Shown piece by piece: positions 16,741 to 25,377 of a DNA stretch of 64,000 bases. Under the pieces are notes generated by a model. The model was not told the origin of the DNA, made no database searches, and saw nothing but the letters and a program-made list of their open reading frames with translations. Location of the stretch: assembly GCF_028583545.1 (NCBI RefSeq), contig NZ_CP087106.1:3964501-4028500 (forward strand), in the 5' to 3' direction. Position 1 is the first letter of the stretch. Each line of letters opens with the position of its first letter. This DNA comes from Methylobacterium sp. NMS14P. Lineage in GTDB: Bacteria > Pseudomonadota > Alphaproteobacteria > Rhizobiales > Beijerinckiaceae. The position numbers were made by a program, and so were the translations under genes.

Positions 16741-17982
16741 TCAGCCCGGGAACGCCACCGGCGCCGGCTTCTGCCGCAGGGCGATGGCCGTCGCGATCCC
16801 GAGCGCCAGGATGGTGACGGCGCATCCGAGGAGCGCCCCGAGCTGGCCGAACCGGAGCAGCGCCTGCCCGATCACCGCGACGCCGAGCGCCTGCCCGCAG
16901 AAGAACGAGAAGGCGTGGAGCGCCACCGCGGAGGCGCGGGCCTTGGGGGCGACCTCGGTGACCTGCGTCTGGTAGGTGTTGTGCAGCATGTAGAAGCCGA
17001 GGCCCATGGCGGTGAGCGCGGCGCAGTCGACCTGCCAGGAGCCCGCGAGCCCGACCACCGTGAGCGACGCGCCGCAGATCAGCCCGCCCCCGATCAGCAT
17101 CCGCGGCAGGCCGAGCAGCCGCACCAGCAGCCCGACGAGGGCCGAGTAGAGCAGGCCGCCGACCGCGAACCCCGCCAGCACCAAACCGGCCTCGCGCGGG
17201 CCGCCCTCCCCCCGCGCCTCGATCAGCGGGGCGAGATGCGGGAACACGCCGAAGATCGCGATCGCCTCGATGAACACCGCCGAGAACAGCACCCGCGCCC
17301 GGGGATTGCGCAGGATCGTCCGGTAGCGCGTCACCGCCTCGCCGAAGGCGGGGCGGCGGGCCGGGGCCCGGCCGGCCCGGTCGAAGCCGAGGACGGTCGC
17401 CGCGCAGGCCAGGGCCGCCACCGCGGCGGTCACCGCGAAGACGCCGCGCCAGCCGATCGCCGCCTCGATCAGGCCCGCGAAGGTCGAGCCCGAGAGCTGG
17501 CCGAGGATCACCGCCACGAGGAAGCGCCCGATCGCCACTTGGCGGCTCTCCATCGGCACGCGGTCACCCAGGAGGGCCAGCGAGAGCGGGATGCAGCCGC
17601 CCGCGGCCGCCCCCGCCAGCATGCGCAGGCCGAACAGGCTGCCGATATCCGGCGCGACGCTGCACAGGGTCAGCGCGACGGCGAGCACCGCGAGGCAGGT
17701 GCTCATCACCCGCTCCTTGCCGAGCGCGTCGCCGATCGGGCCGAGCACCGGCTGGATGAACGCGTAGGGCAGCGCGAAGGCGGTGGAGAGGAGCGCCACC
17801 GTGTGGGCGTCGCTCGCGAGATCCCGGGCGAGCACGCCGACCAGGGGCTCGACCGAGCGGAGCGCGAAGGTGCTGCCGAAGCCCGCGCAGGCCAGCACGA
17901 GGATCAGGCGCGGGATCGACGTGGCCGGCGGCGCGGCGACGGCCGCGCTGGACGGGAGAGCCGGCTCTGTGCTGTCGGTCAT
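16741..17982 (-). CDS. MFS transporter (drug/arabinose exporter-like)
   Basis: The 413-residue product has about twelve transmembrane helices in two halves and MFS motif-A-like loops (GPIGDALGKERVMS after helix 2). A soluble N-terminal tail of about 25 residues precedes helix 1. The sequence resembles small-molecule exporters of the DHA1/AraJ group; the substrate is unknown. The ATG at 17982 was preferred to one at 18027, which would add a basic, unconserved extension. It is convergent with the reductase gene, with only two bases between the stops. Confidence 0.85.
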   Translation of the reverse strand: MTDSTEPALPSSAAVAAPPATSIPRLILVLACAGFGSTFALRSVEPLVGVLARDLASDAHTVALLSTAFALPYAFIQPVLGPIGDALGKERVMSTCLAVLAVALTLCSVAPDIGSLFGLRMLAGAAAGGCIPLSLALLGDRVPMESRQVAIGRFLVAVILGQLSGSTFAGLIEAAIGWRGVFAVTAAVAALACAATVLGFDRAGRAPARRPAFGEAVTRYRTILRNPRARVLFSAVFIEAIAIFGVFPHLAPLIEARGEGGPREAGLVLAGFAVGGLLYSALVGLLVRLLGLPRMLIGGGLICGASLTVVGLAGSWQVDCAALTAMGLGFYMLHNTYQTQVTEVAPKARASAVALHAFSFFCGQALGVAVIGQALLRFGQLGALLGCAVTILALGIATAIALRQKPAPVAFPG

Positions 17983-18063
17983 GGCACGCTTCGCGACGCG
18001 GGCGGGATCAGACTCGCGGCATCGCATCTCCCTCGCCGGAGCGGAACCCCGCCGCGCGACAGA

Positions 18064-18978
18064 TCAGTGCGCGTAGAACGCGGGATCCGAATTGTCGGTC
18101 GGGTGCGCGAAGGCCCAGCGCAGGGCCGACGACAGCGGCACGTTGTAGTTGAGGCCGCGCGGCGGCACGGGCTTCAGGAACCAGCGGTCGTAGAGCACCG
18201 TGATCTCGGGGCTCCGGTAGAGATCGGCGGTCGCCCGGTCGACCACCGCCTTGAAGGCCGGGTCGTCCTTGCGCAGCATGATCCCGTAGGGCTCCGGGTT
18301 GGACAGGGTCACGTCGCTGACCGCGTAGGCGGCGGGCTCCTTGGACTGGGCCGCGACCACGCTGAGCTGCACGTCGTCCATGACGAAGGCCACTGCCCGG
18401 CCGGTCTCGACCATGAGGAACCCCTCCGGAACGTCCTTGGCGGCGATCACCGTGATGCCGAGCCTGCGCTCGTTGTTGGCCTTGATCAGCATCAGGATGT
18501 TGGTCGAGCCGGCCACCGACGAGACCGTCTTGCCGCGCAGGTCGTCCAGGCCGGCGATGTGCTGGTCCTTCCGGGACACGAAGCGGGTCGCCGTCAGGAA
18601 ATGGGTGTTGGTGAAGTCGACCTGCTTCTTGCGCTCGGCGTTGTTGGTGGTCGTCCCGCATTCGAGATCGATCGTGTTGTTGGTCATCAGCGGGATGCGG
18701 GAGGAGGAGTTGACGAACTCCATCCCGACCTCGAGGCCCGGCATCTTCAGTTCGCGCTTCACCGCGTCGGCGATCTTCAGGCAGATGTCGACCGCGAAGC
18801 CGACGACCTTCTGGTCCTCGTCCAGGTAGCTGAACGGCGTTGCGGTGTCGCGCACGCCGAGGACCAGCCTGTTGCTGTCGTGGATCTTCTTGAGCGTGCC
18901 GGTGAGCTCGGCGGCGCGTGCGGCCCCCGCGGGGGCACCGAGGAGAAGCGCGGCGACAAGGGGGGCGAGCAGACGCAT
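18064..18978 (-). CDS. Amino-acid ABC transporter substrate-binding protein (GltI-like)
   Basis: The 304-residue periplasmic binding protein has a signal peptide (LLAPLVAALLLGAPAGAARA) and family 3 solute-binding motifs: DTATPFSYLDE, VVGFAVDICLKIADAV, and a long DLECGTTTNNAERKKQVDFT run typical of glutamate/aspartate-binding GltI proteins. It should bind an acidic or polar amino acid outside the inner membrane. No permease or ATPase gene is adjacent, so it either uses a transporter encoded elsewhere or is an orphan sensor-type protein. Confidence 0.88.
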   Translation of the reverse strand: MRLLAPLVAALLLGAPAGAARAAELTGTLKKIHDSNRLVLGVRDTATPFSYLDEDQKVVGFAVDICLKIADAVKRELKMPGLEVGMEFVNSSSRIPLMTNNTIDLECGTTTNNAERKKQVDFTNTHFLTATRFVSRKDQHIAGLDDLRGKTVSSVAGSTNILMLIKANNERRLGITVIAAKDVPEGFLMVETGRAVAFVMDDVQLSVVAAQSKEPAAYAVSDVTLSNPEPYGIMLRKDDPAFKAVVDRATADLYRSPEITVLYDRWFLKPVPPRGLNYNVPLSSALRWAFAHPTDNSDPAFYAH

Positions 18979-19095
18979 GGGCCGACGGGTTCCGGTCGCG
19001 CGAGGGGCCGCCCGCGGGGTGCGCCGACGGCGGGAGACCGGACCGCGCGCCGGGGCCGGCCCCCGGCCGGAGCCCCAGCAAGAGTCCGGCCGCGC

Positions 19096-19731
19096 TCAGG
19101 CGGACGCGGCCGCCTGGTGCGCCTCGGCGAGCTGCGCGTCCGCGGCCGCGACCTTCCGGGAGGCCGGGCGGGACCGGATGCGCTCCACGTAGGCGGTCAG
19201 CGCCGGATCGGGCGCGACCAGGCCGAAGCCCGTCGTCCAGCCGAGGGCGCCGCCCCACAGCACGTCGGCGGCGCTGAAGCGCGCGCCGAGCAGGTACGGG
19301 CCGGGCGTCAGGGCCTCCTTCACCCGGGCGATGACGCTGTCGTAATCGGCGTAGGCCGACATGGCGCGCGGGCCCGGCTCCCGCTGCAGGTGCCGGTCGA
19401 TCACCGCGGGCTCGAAGCAGGAGCCGTAGAACACCATCCAGCGCAGGTAGGTGGCCCGGTCGGGCTCGGTCGGCGCCGGGGCGAGCCCCGCCTCGGGGAA
19501 CAGGTCGGCGAGGTAGAGGTAGATGGCCGCCTGCTCGGTCACCAGGGCGTCGCCGTGGCGGATCGCCGGGACCTTCGCCATCGGGTTGACGGCGCGATAG
19601 GCGTCCTGGAGGTGCTCGCCGGCGCGCATGTTGAGCGCGTGCAGCCGGTACGGGGCCCCGAGTTCCTCGAGCAGCACGCGCACGCCCGACGAGCGGGTAT
19701 TGGGCGAATGGTAGAGCTCGATGTCAGGCAT
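19096..19731 (-). CDS. Glutathione S-transferase family protein
   Basis: The 211-residue product has a thioredoxin-like N-terminal domain (IELYHSPNTRSSGVRVLLEE) with Ser residues at the usual catalytic position. The glutathione-binding segments NPMAKVPAI and TEQAAIYLYLA are present, as is a helical C-terminal domain with the N-capping motif FSAADVLWGG. Cytosolic GSTs of this type detoxify electrophiles or act in catabolic steps. The start at 19731 gives the standard family N-terminus. It is divergent from the DivK-like gene. Confidence 0.9.
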   Translation of the reverse strand: MPDIELYHSPNTRSSGVRVLLEELGAPYRLHALNMRAGEHLQDAYRAVNPMAKVPAIRHGDALVTEQAAIYLYLADLFPEAGLAPAPTEPDRATYLRWMVFYGSCFEPAVIDRHLQREPGPRAMSAYADYDSVIARVKEALTPGPYLLGARFSAADVLWGGALGWTTGFGLVAPDPALTAYVERIRSRPASRKVAAADAQLAEAHQAAASA

Positions 19732-19927
19732 AGTGACCGTTCCGCCCCGTCCGAGGATTGTCGATTCGTTGGAGTGCACGCTCTTACCGGCGGACCGGCG
19801 GGTCAACCGCTGGCCGGAGCGCCACTTCACCAGGGACCGGAATCGCGGCAGGAGCGTTGGGCGATTGTGCGTTGCCGCGCGTTGGGCGTCCGACCGGCAC
19901 GACGCGAGCCGGGGGTTACGAGTTCTG

Positions 19928-20308
19928 ATGGCGAAGATTCTGCTGGTCGAGGACCACGAAGAGATCTGGGATTTCCTCTCGCGCCGCCTCAAGCGGCGCG
20001 GCTACGAGGTGATCCTCGCGCACGACGGCGAGGCCGGCGTCCGCCAGGCCCGCTCGGGCCAGCCCGACGTGATCCTCCTCGACATGAACCTGCCGGTCCT
20101 CGACGGCTGGTCGGTCGCCCGGACGCTGAAATCCGGCACCGACACCCGGGCGATCCCGATCATCGCGCTCACGGCCCACGCCATGTCGGGCGACCGCGAC
20201 AAGGCGATCCAGGCGGGCTGCGACGACTACCATCCGAAGCCCGTCGATTTCTCGAAGCTGCTCAGCCAGATCAGCGCCGCCCTCGGCGAGACCGCGCAGG
20301 CGAGCTGA
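19928..20308 (+). CDS. Single-domain response regulator, DivK/CheY-like
   Basis: The 126-residue product is a stand-alone receiver domain: acidic pair near Glu8/Asp9 (LLVEDHEE), phosphoacceptor Asp52 (VILLDMNLP), switch Thr82 (IIALTAHAM) and Lys104 (HPKPVD). It has no output domain, so it must act by protein-protein contact, as DivK does in the cell-cycle phosphorelay or as a CheY-like relay. The LOV histidine kinase two genes downstream on the same strand is a possible partner (inference). Confidence 0.88.
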   Translation: MAKILLVEDHEEIWDFLSRRLKRRGYEVILAHDGEAGVRQARSGQPDVILLDMNLPVLDGWSVARTLKSGTDTRAIPIIALTAHAMSGDRDKAIQAGCDDYHPKPVDFSKLLSQISAALGETAQAS

Positions 20309-20359
20309 CCCGGCAGCGGACGCGCGACCTGTGGCCCCGAGACCTGATGTGAGTGGAGC

Positions 20360-22339
20360 GTGTCCGTGAGCGAGGATCCCGTCACTGCCCAGCGCCTGCG
20401 GCAGGGCCTGCCGGTCTTCGTGGCGCTGGCATCGATCCTCCTCGTGGTCGCCACGATGGCGGCGCTGTATCTGGGGCGCGAGATCCTCGTGCCGGTGACG
20501 CTGGCGATCCTCCTGAGCTTCGTCCTCGTGCCGGCGGTGCGGATGCTGCGGCGGCTGCGCGTCCCCCGCGCGCCCGCGGTCCTGCTGGTGGTGGTGATCG
20601 TCTTCGGCGCCCTGTTCGGCATCGGCAGCCTGATCGCCAGCGAGGCGTCCCAGCTCGCCTCCGACCTGCCGCGCTACACCCAGGTGATGCGCACGAAGAT
20701 CAAGGATCTGCGCGGGGCGACGGCCGGGACCGGCACGCTGTCGCGGATCGTCGACATGGTGCAGGACCTCAGCGCCACCCTGCAGCCGCCGCCGGCCGCG
20801 GAGGTCCGCGGCGAGCCGGGGTCGCGCACGCATCCCCTCACGGTCGAGCTCACCCCCGCCCGCGCCAGCGTCGTCGACACGCTTCAGACCTTCGCGGGCC
20901 CGATCCTGCACCCGCTGGCCACGACGGGCCTGATCCTGATCTTCACGATCTTCATCCTGCTCCAGCGCGAGGACCTGCGGAACCGGGCGATCCGGCTCGC
21001 CGGCGGCTCGGGCGATCTGCGGCGCACGACGGCGGCGATCGACGACGCCACGAGCCGGCTGAGTCGCTTCTTCCTGGCCCAGCTCGCCCTCAACATCGCG
21101 TTCGGCCTCGTCATCGGCCTCGGGCTCTGGGTGATCGGCGTCCCGAGCCCGACCCTGTTCGGCGTCCTCGCGGCGATCCTGCGCTTCGTGCCCTATATCG
21201 GCGCGGCGATCAGCGCCCTGCTGCCGCTGATCCTGGCCGCCGCCGTCGATCCCGGCTGGAGCATGGTCATCGCCACCGCGGCGCTGTTCCTCGTGGTCGA
21301 GCCGATCTGCGGCCACGTGATCGAGCCGCTGCTCTACGGGCACTCCACCGGCCTCTCGCCGGTCGCCGTCATCCTGGCGGCGACGATCTGGACGTTCCTG
21401 TGGGGGCCGATCGGCCTCGTTCTCGCCACGCCTCTCACCGTCTGCCTGGTGGTGCTCGGCCGGCACGTGGAGCGGCTCTGGTACCTCGACGTGCTGCTCG
21501 GCGATCAGCCGGCCCTGTCGCCGCCCGAGATCTTCTACCAGCGCATGCTGGCCGGCGACCCGGTGGAGGCGATCGACCAAGGCTGGCAGTTCCTGAAGGA
21601 ACGCGCCCTCGTCACCTACTACGACGAGGTCGCGCTCGCGGGCCTGCTGCTGGCGCAAGAGGATCTGTCGCGCGGCACCCTGGACCGCGCGCGGCAGGAG
21701 GAGGTCGGCGCGGCGATCCGCACGGTGGTGGACCGCCTCGGCACGGCGCCGGTCGGGCGCCGCACCCGGCGGGGATCCGGCCGCGGCCCCGACACCGAGA
21801 CTGCGGCGGCGCTGGCCGCCGTCGGGCCCGACCGGCAGGTCGCCGGCATCGTCCTGGAGCGCGAGGACCTCGCGCCGAACTGGCGCGGCGACACGCCGGT
21901 CCTGTGCGTGTCGAGCCGCGGTCCGTTCGACGAGGCGGCGACGCTGATGCTGAGTCAGATCCTCGCGCGCCACGGGTTGGCCTCGCAGATCCTGTCCATG
22001 GCGGCGATCCGCGCCGGCGAGCGGCCCGAGAATCCGGAAGGCCTCGCGCTGATCTGCTTCTCCTACCTGGAGCCGGTGAGCCTGTCGCAGATCCGGTTCA
22101 CGGTCCGGCAGGCCCGGGCCGCGGTGCCGGGCGTGCGCATCCTGGTCGGCTTCTGGCGCGAGCGCGATCCGGCGACCCTGGAGCGGCTGCGCCGGGCGAC
22201 CTCGGCGGACTTCCTGGTGACGTCGCTGAACGAGGCCCTGTCGGCGGTGCAGGGCGCCTGCCGCGAACCCGCGCCGCCCCGGCTCGTCCCGGCGCCGGTG
22301 GGCGCGCCCTCCGAGGCGGCGCGGCCGGCCGCGGCATGA
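20360..22339 (+). CDS. AI-2E family transporter with C-terminal Rossmann-like extension
   Basis: The product is 659 residues, against about 350 for ordinary AI-2E (PerM) family transporters. Residues 15-375 carry the family fold: paired N-terminal helices (ALYLGREILVPVTLAILLSF), the periplasmic segment, GLWVIGVPSPTLFGVLAAIL and VEPICGHVIEPLLYGHSTGL. The last ~280 residues are soluble. Their final ~150 (PVLCVSSRGPFDEAATLMLS, ALICFSYLEP, VRILVGFW) read like an alpha/beta Rossmann or B12-binding-like fold. The usual DxHxxG cobalamin motif is not seen. The start is GTG at 20360 or 20366. Transport substrate and role of the extension are unknown. Confidence 0.8.
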   Translation: MSVSEDPVTAQRLRQGLPVFVALASILLVVATMAALYLGREILVPVTLAILLSFVLVPAVRMLRRLRVPRAPAVLLVVVIVFGALFGIGSLIASEASQLASDLPRYTQVMRTKIKDLRGATAGTGTLSRIVDMVQDLSATLQPPPAAEVRGEPGSRTHPLTVELTPARASVVDTLQTFAGPILHPLATTGLILIFTIFILLQREDLRNRAIRLAGGSGDLRRTTAAIDDATSRLSRFFLAQLALNIAFGLVIGLGLWVIGVPSPTLFGVLAAILRFVPYIGAAISALLPLILAAAVDPGWSMVIATAALFLVVEPICGHVIEPLLYGHSTGLSPVAVILAATIWTFLWGPIGLVLATPLTVCLVVLGRHVERLWYLDVLLGDQPALSPPEIFYQRMLAGDPVEAIDQGWQFLKERALVTYYDEVALAGLLLAQEDLSRGTLDRARQEEVGAAIRTVVDRLGTAPVGRRTRRGSGRGPDTETAAALAAVGPDRQVAGIVLEREDLAPNWRGDTPVLCVSSRGPFDEAATLMLSQILARHGLASQILSMAAIRAGERPENPEGLALICFSYLEPVSLSQIRFTVRQARAAVPGVRILVGFWRERDPATLERLRRATSADFLVTSLNEALSAVQGACREPAPPRLVPAPVGAPSEAARPAAA

Positions 22340-22471
22340 GATCTTCGCGCGACACCTCCGCTGGGGACGCACCGTCGACATCGGCCGTCCGGCCGCTAAT
22401 GTCGCGCACGCATTTCGTGATCGGCCACGCGCAGAAATCTTTCCCGGCCTGGAAGGTGACGACCACCTCGC

Positions 22472-24091
22472 ATGTCTGAGACGCCAGAAACCCCGCCCTC
22501 CGGGCCGAGTCCCCCGATCCGGGACGGTGCCCCGAGCGACATCACCGACCGCAAGAGCGACATCTTCTTCGCGGCCGTCGAGACGACGCGGATGCCGATG
22601 ATCGTCACCGATCCGCGCCAGCCCGACAACCCGATCATCTTCGCCAACCGGGCGTTCCTGGCGATGACCGGCTACACCCCGGAAGAGCTGATCGGGCGGA
22701 ATTGCCGCTTCCTCCAGGGTCCCGACACCGATCGCGAGAGCGTCGCGCAGGTCCGCGCGGCGATCGCCGAGAAGCGCGAGTTCGCCACCGAGATCCTGAA
22801 CTACCGCAAGAACGGCTCGACCTTCTGGAACGCCCTGTTCGTCTCGCCGGTCTACAATGCCGACGGCGAGCTCGTGTACTATTTCGGCTCGCAGCTCGAC
22901 GTCTCGCGCCGCCGCGACGCCGAGGAGGCGCTGGGCCAGGCCCAGAAGATGGAGGCGCTCGGCCAGCTCACCGGCGGCATCGCGCACGATTTCAACAACC
23001 TGCTGCAGGTGATCGTCGGCTACGTCGACATCCTGGCGGCCGGCTTGGAGAAGCCCGACGCCGACCGCGCGCGGCTCGGCCGGGCCACCGAGAACATCCG
23101 GCAGGCCGCCGAGCGCGCGACGACGCTGACGCAGCAATTGCTGGCCTTCGCCCGCAAGCAGCGGCTGGACGGCCGCGCGGTCAATCTCAACACCCTGATT
23201 GAGGGGATGGGCGAGATGGTCGCCCGCTCGGTGGGCGAGTCCGTGAAGGTCGAACTCGACCTCGCGGCGGATCTCTGGAACTGCCGGGTCGACCCGACCC
23301 AGGCGGAGGTCGCGATCCTGAACGTGCTGATCAACGCCCGCGACGCGATGCCGGAGGGCGGCACTGTCCGGATCTCCACGGAGAACAGCGAGATCGCCGC
23401 GCGCGGCCGGGAACTGGGGCCGCTGCGCGACGGCCGCTACGTCAGCATCGCCATCCGCGACAGCGGCACCGGCATCCCGCCGGCGGTGCTCGCCCGGGTG
23501 ATGGACCCCTTCTTCACCACCAAGGAAGAGGGCAAGGGCACGGGCCTCGGCCTGTCGATGGTCTACGGCTTCGCCAAGCAGTCGGGCGGCGCCGCGCAGA
23601 TCGAGTCGGCGGTGGGCGCCGGCACGACGGTGCGCCTGTCGTTCCCCGCGACCGACGGCGACGTCAATGCCCCCGCGAAGGTCTCCCTGCGGGCCGTGGA
23701 CCGCCAGGGCACCGAGACGATCCTGATCGTCGACGACCGCGAGGACGTGGCCGAGCTCGCCCGCACCATCCTGCGGGACTTCGGCTACACGACGCTGGTG
23801 GCGAGCAATGCCCGCGAGGCCCTCGAGATCCTGGATTCGAGCGGGAAGGTCGATCTGCTCTTCACCGACCTGATCATGCCGGGGGGCATGAACGGGGTAT
23901 TGCTGGCCCGCGAGGCCCGGCGGCGCCAGCCCCGGCTCAAGGTCCTGCTCGCCACGGGCTACGCGGAGGCGAGCCTGGAGCGAACCGATATCGGCGGCTC
24001 GGAGTTTGATCTCCTGAACAAGCCCTACCGGCGCACGGAGCTGGTCCGCCGCGTGCGCGCGATCCTCGACGGTCCGACCGGGGTGGGCTGA
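22472..24091 (+). CDS. LOV-domain blue-light hybrid histidine kinase
   Basis: The 539-residue soluble kinase has an N-terminal PAS domain of LOV type (residues about 30-145) with the flavin-adduct motif GRNCRFLQG (Cys78). It continues with a HisKA dimerisation domain ([11 protein letters not shown], His172), an HATPase_c domain with SGTGIPP and [13 protein letters not shown], and a C-terminal receiver (IVDDREDV, phosphoacceptor Asp466 in FTDLIMP). This is the standard layout of bacterial photoreceptor kinases that sense blue light through FMN. No transmembrane segment is visible. No dedicated output regulator lies downstream, but a DivK-like receiver lies 2.2 kb upstream. Confidence 0.93.
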   Translation: MSETPETPPSGPSPPIRDGAPSDITDRKSDIFFAAVETTRMPMIVTDPRQPDNPIIFANRAFLAMTGYTPEELIGRNCRFLQGPDTDRESVAQVRAAIAEKREFATEILNYRKNGSTFWNALFVSPVYNADGELVYYFGSQLDVSRRRDAEEALGQAQKMEALGQLTGGIAHDFNNLLQVIVGYVDILAAGLEKPDADRARLGRATENIRQAAERATTLTQQLLAFARKQRLDGRAVNLNTLIEGMGEMVARSVGESVKVELDLAADLWNCRVDPTQAEVAILNVLINARDAMPEGGTVRISTENSEIAARGRELGPLRDGRYVSIAIRDSGTGIPPAVLARVMDPFFTTKEEGKGTGLGLSMVYGFAKQSGGAAQIESAVGAGTTVRLSFPATDGDVNAPAKVSLRAVDRQGTETILIVDDREDVAELARTILRDFGYTTLVASNAREALEILDSSGKVDLLFTDLIMPGGMNGVLLAREARRRQPRLKVLLATGYAEASLERTDIGGSEFDLLNKPYRRTELVRRVRAILDGPTGVG

Positions 24092-24108
24092 GCTTCGGGA
24101 GACGGCCC

Positions 24109-24423
24109 ATGTCCCAGGGCGACAAGTCGAAATACACCGACAAGCAGAAGCGCAAGGCCGAGCACATCGCCGACTCGTACGAGTCCCGCGGTGTGCCCGA
24201 GAAGGAGGCGGAGGCCCGGGCCTGGGCCACCGTCAACAAGGACGATGGCGGGGGCAAGAAGCCGGGCGGATCGGGCCGCGGCAAGGCCACGGGCCACCCG
24301 GCCGCCCACAGGGGCGGCGCGTCCGGCGGCAAGGCCGCGGCCGGGCGGACCGCCGCGGAGCGCTCCGCGTCCGCCAAGAAGGCCGCCGCGACCCGCAAGG
24401 CCAACGCCGCCGCGCGGGCGTGA
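24109..24423 (+). CDS. Small basic Lys/Ala-rich protein (plasmid-stabilisation-like)
   Basis: The 104-residue product has a conserved-looking N-terminal half (DKSKYTDKQKRKAEHIADSY, then ESRGVPEKEAEARAWATVNK). The C-terminal half is low-complexity Gly/Ala/Lys/Arg and resembles histone-like or disordered DNA-binding tails. Homologues in rhizobia and methylobacteria are often called plasmid stabilisation protein without experimental support. It follows the LOV kinase by 17 bases and is probably co-transcribed. Function unknown; nucleic-acid binding is plausible from the charge. Confidence 0.7.
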   Translation: MSQGDKSKYTDKQKRKAEHIADSYESRGVPEKEAEARAWATVNKDDGGGKKPGGSGRGKATGHPAAHRGGASGGKAAAGRTAAERSASAKKAAATRKANAAARA

Positions 24424-24474
24424 CCGCCCGTCGCGAACCGGGCCGCCGGCACCCGTGCCCGTGCAGGGGCGCTC

Positions 24475-25377
24475 TCAGTCCCGCCGCTCGGCGAGCTTGA
24501 CCAGGGTGTGCAGCAGCCGGTTCGCCGGCGTCGGGATCCCGTGCGCCGCGCCCCGGCGCACGATCGTGCCGTTGAGGTGGTCGATCTCGCTCGGCCGGCC
24601 GCGGGCCAGGTCCTGGGCGGTGGACGAGCGCTGTCCGGCCATGGCGGTGCTGAGCGCCATCACGTCGTCGAGGATGCGGGACGACACGGACACGCCCTCG
24701 GCCTCCGCCACGCGCGCGCATTCCTGCACGACGTCGGCGATGACCGCGACCACGCCCTCGCCCTGCACCAGGCGGCCGTAGGGCAGCTGCGTCAGGGCCG
24801 ACAGGGCGTTGTAGGCGCAGTTGATGATCAGCTTCGCCCAGAGCGCGTCGACGGCTTTCTCCGAGACGGTGGTCGGGATGCCGGCCGCCGCGAACGCGGC
24901 GGCGACGCGCGCGCTCGTCTCCGAGGCGCCGAGGATCAGGTCGCCGCGCCCGTTGTGCCGGACATGGCCGGGGCCGGCCATCGCGGTGGCGACGTAGACC
25001 GCCACCGGCACGACCGGCCGGCCCAGCACGGCGGCGAGCCGCTCGGCGTTGTCGACGCCGTTCTGGAGGCTGAGGACCGTGGCGGCCGGATCGAGGTGGG
25101 GGGCGATCATCGCGCCCGCCGCCTCGGTGTCGCCCGACTTCACGCAGACCAGCACGAGGTCGGCGCCCGACACGCCCGCCCCCGTATCGGTCGCCCGGAC
25201 GGGCACCGAGGCCGTCCCGGCCGCGCTCTCCAGCACGAGACCGGCCTTCTCCACCGCTACGACCAGGGCGGGACGGCCGATCAGCGTCACCGCGTGGCCG
25301 GCCCGCGCCAGGAGAAACCCGTAGTAGCAGCCGACCGCGCCGGCCCCCACGACGGCGACGTTCAGGGCGGCGCTCAC
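24475..25377 (-). CDS. panE: 2-dehydropantoate 2-reductase family protein
   Basis: The 300-residue NADP-dependent reductase has the N-terminal motif VAVVGAGAVGCYYG, then VLVCVKSGDT, LQNGVDN, and the ApbA C-terminal domain with WAKLIINCAYNALSALTQ (Lys and Asn of the active site). KPR enzymes reduce ketopantoate for coenzyme A synthesis; paralogues act on other 2-oxo acids. The GTG start overlaps the stop of the FAD/Fe-S dehydrogenase (GTGA at 25374-25377). That link suggests a role with 2-hydroxy/2-oxo acid metabolism rather than, or as well as, pantothenate. Confidence 0.85.
   Translation of the reverse strand: MSAALNVAVVGAGAVGCYYGFLLARAGHAVTLIGRPALVVAVEKAGLVLESAAGTASVPVRATDTGAGVSGADLVLVCVKSGDTEAAGAMIAPHLDPAATVLSLQNGVDNAERLAAVLGRPVVPVAVYVATAMAGPGHVRHNGRGDLILGASETSARVAAAFAAAGIPTTVSEKAVDALWAKLIINCAYNALSALTQLPYGRLVQGEGVVAVIADVVQECARVAEAEGVSVSSRILDDVMALSTAMAGQRSSTAQDLARGRPSEIDHLNGTIVRRGAAHGIPTPANRLLHTLVKLAERRD

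Noticed and set aside
16474..20352. A 1292-codon plus-strand open frame
   Set aside because: It runs antisense through the MFS, binding-protein and GST genes, has the Arg/Gly/His-rich composition of a GC-rich shadow frame and contains no domain.
19916..23137. A 1073-codon minus-strand open frame
   Set aside because: It is antisense to the DivK-like, AI-2E and LOV-kinase genes, all of which have clear motifs; its own translation is low-complexity.
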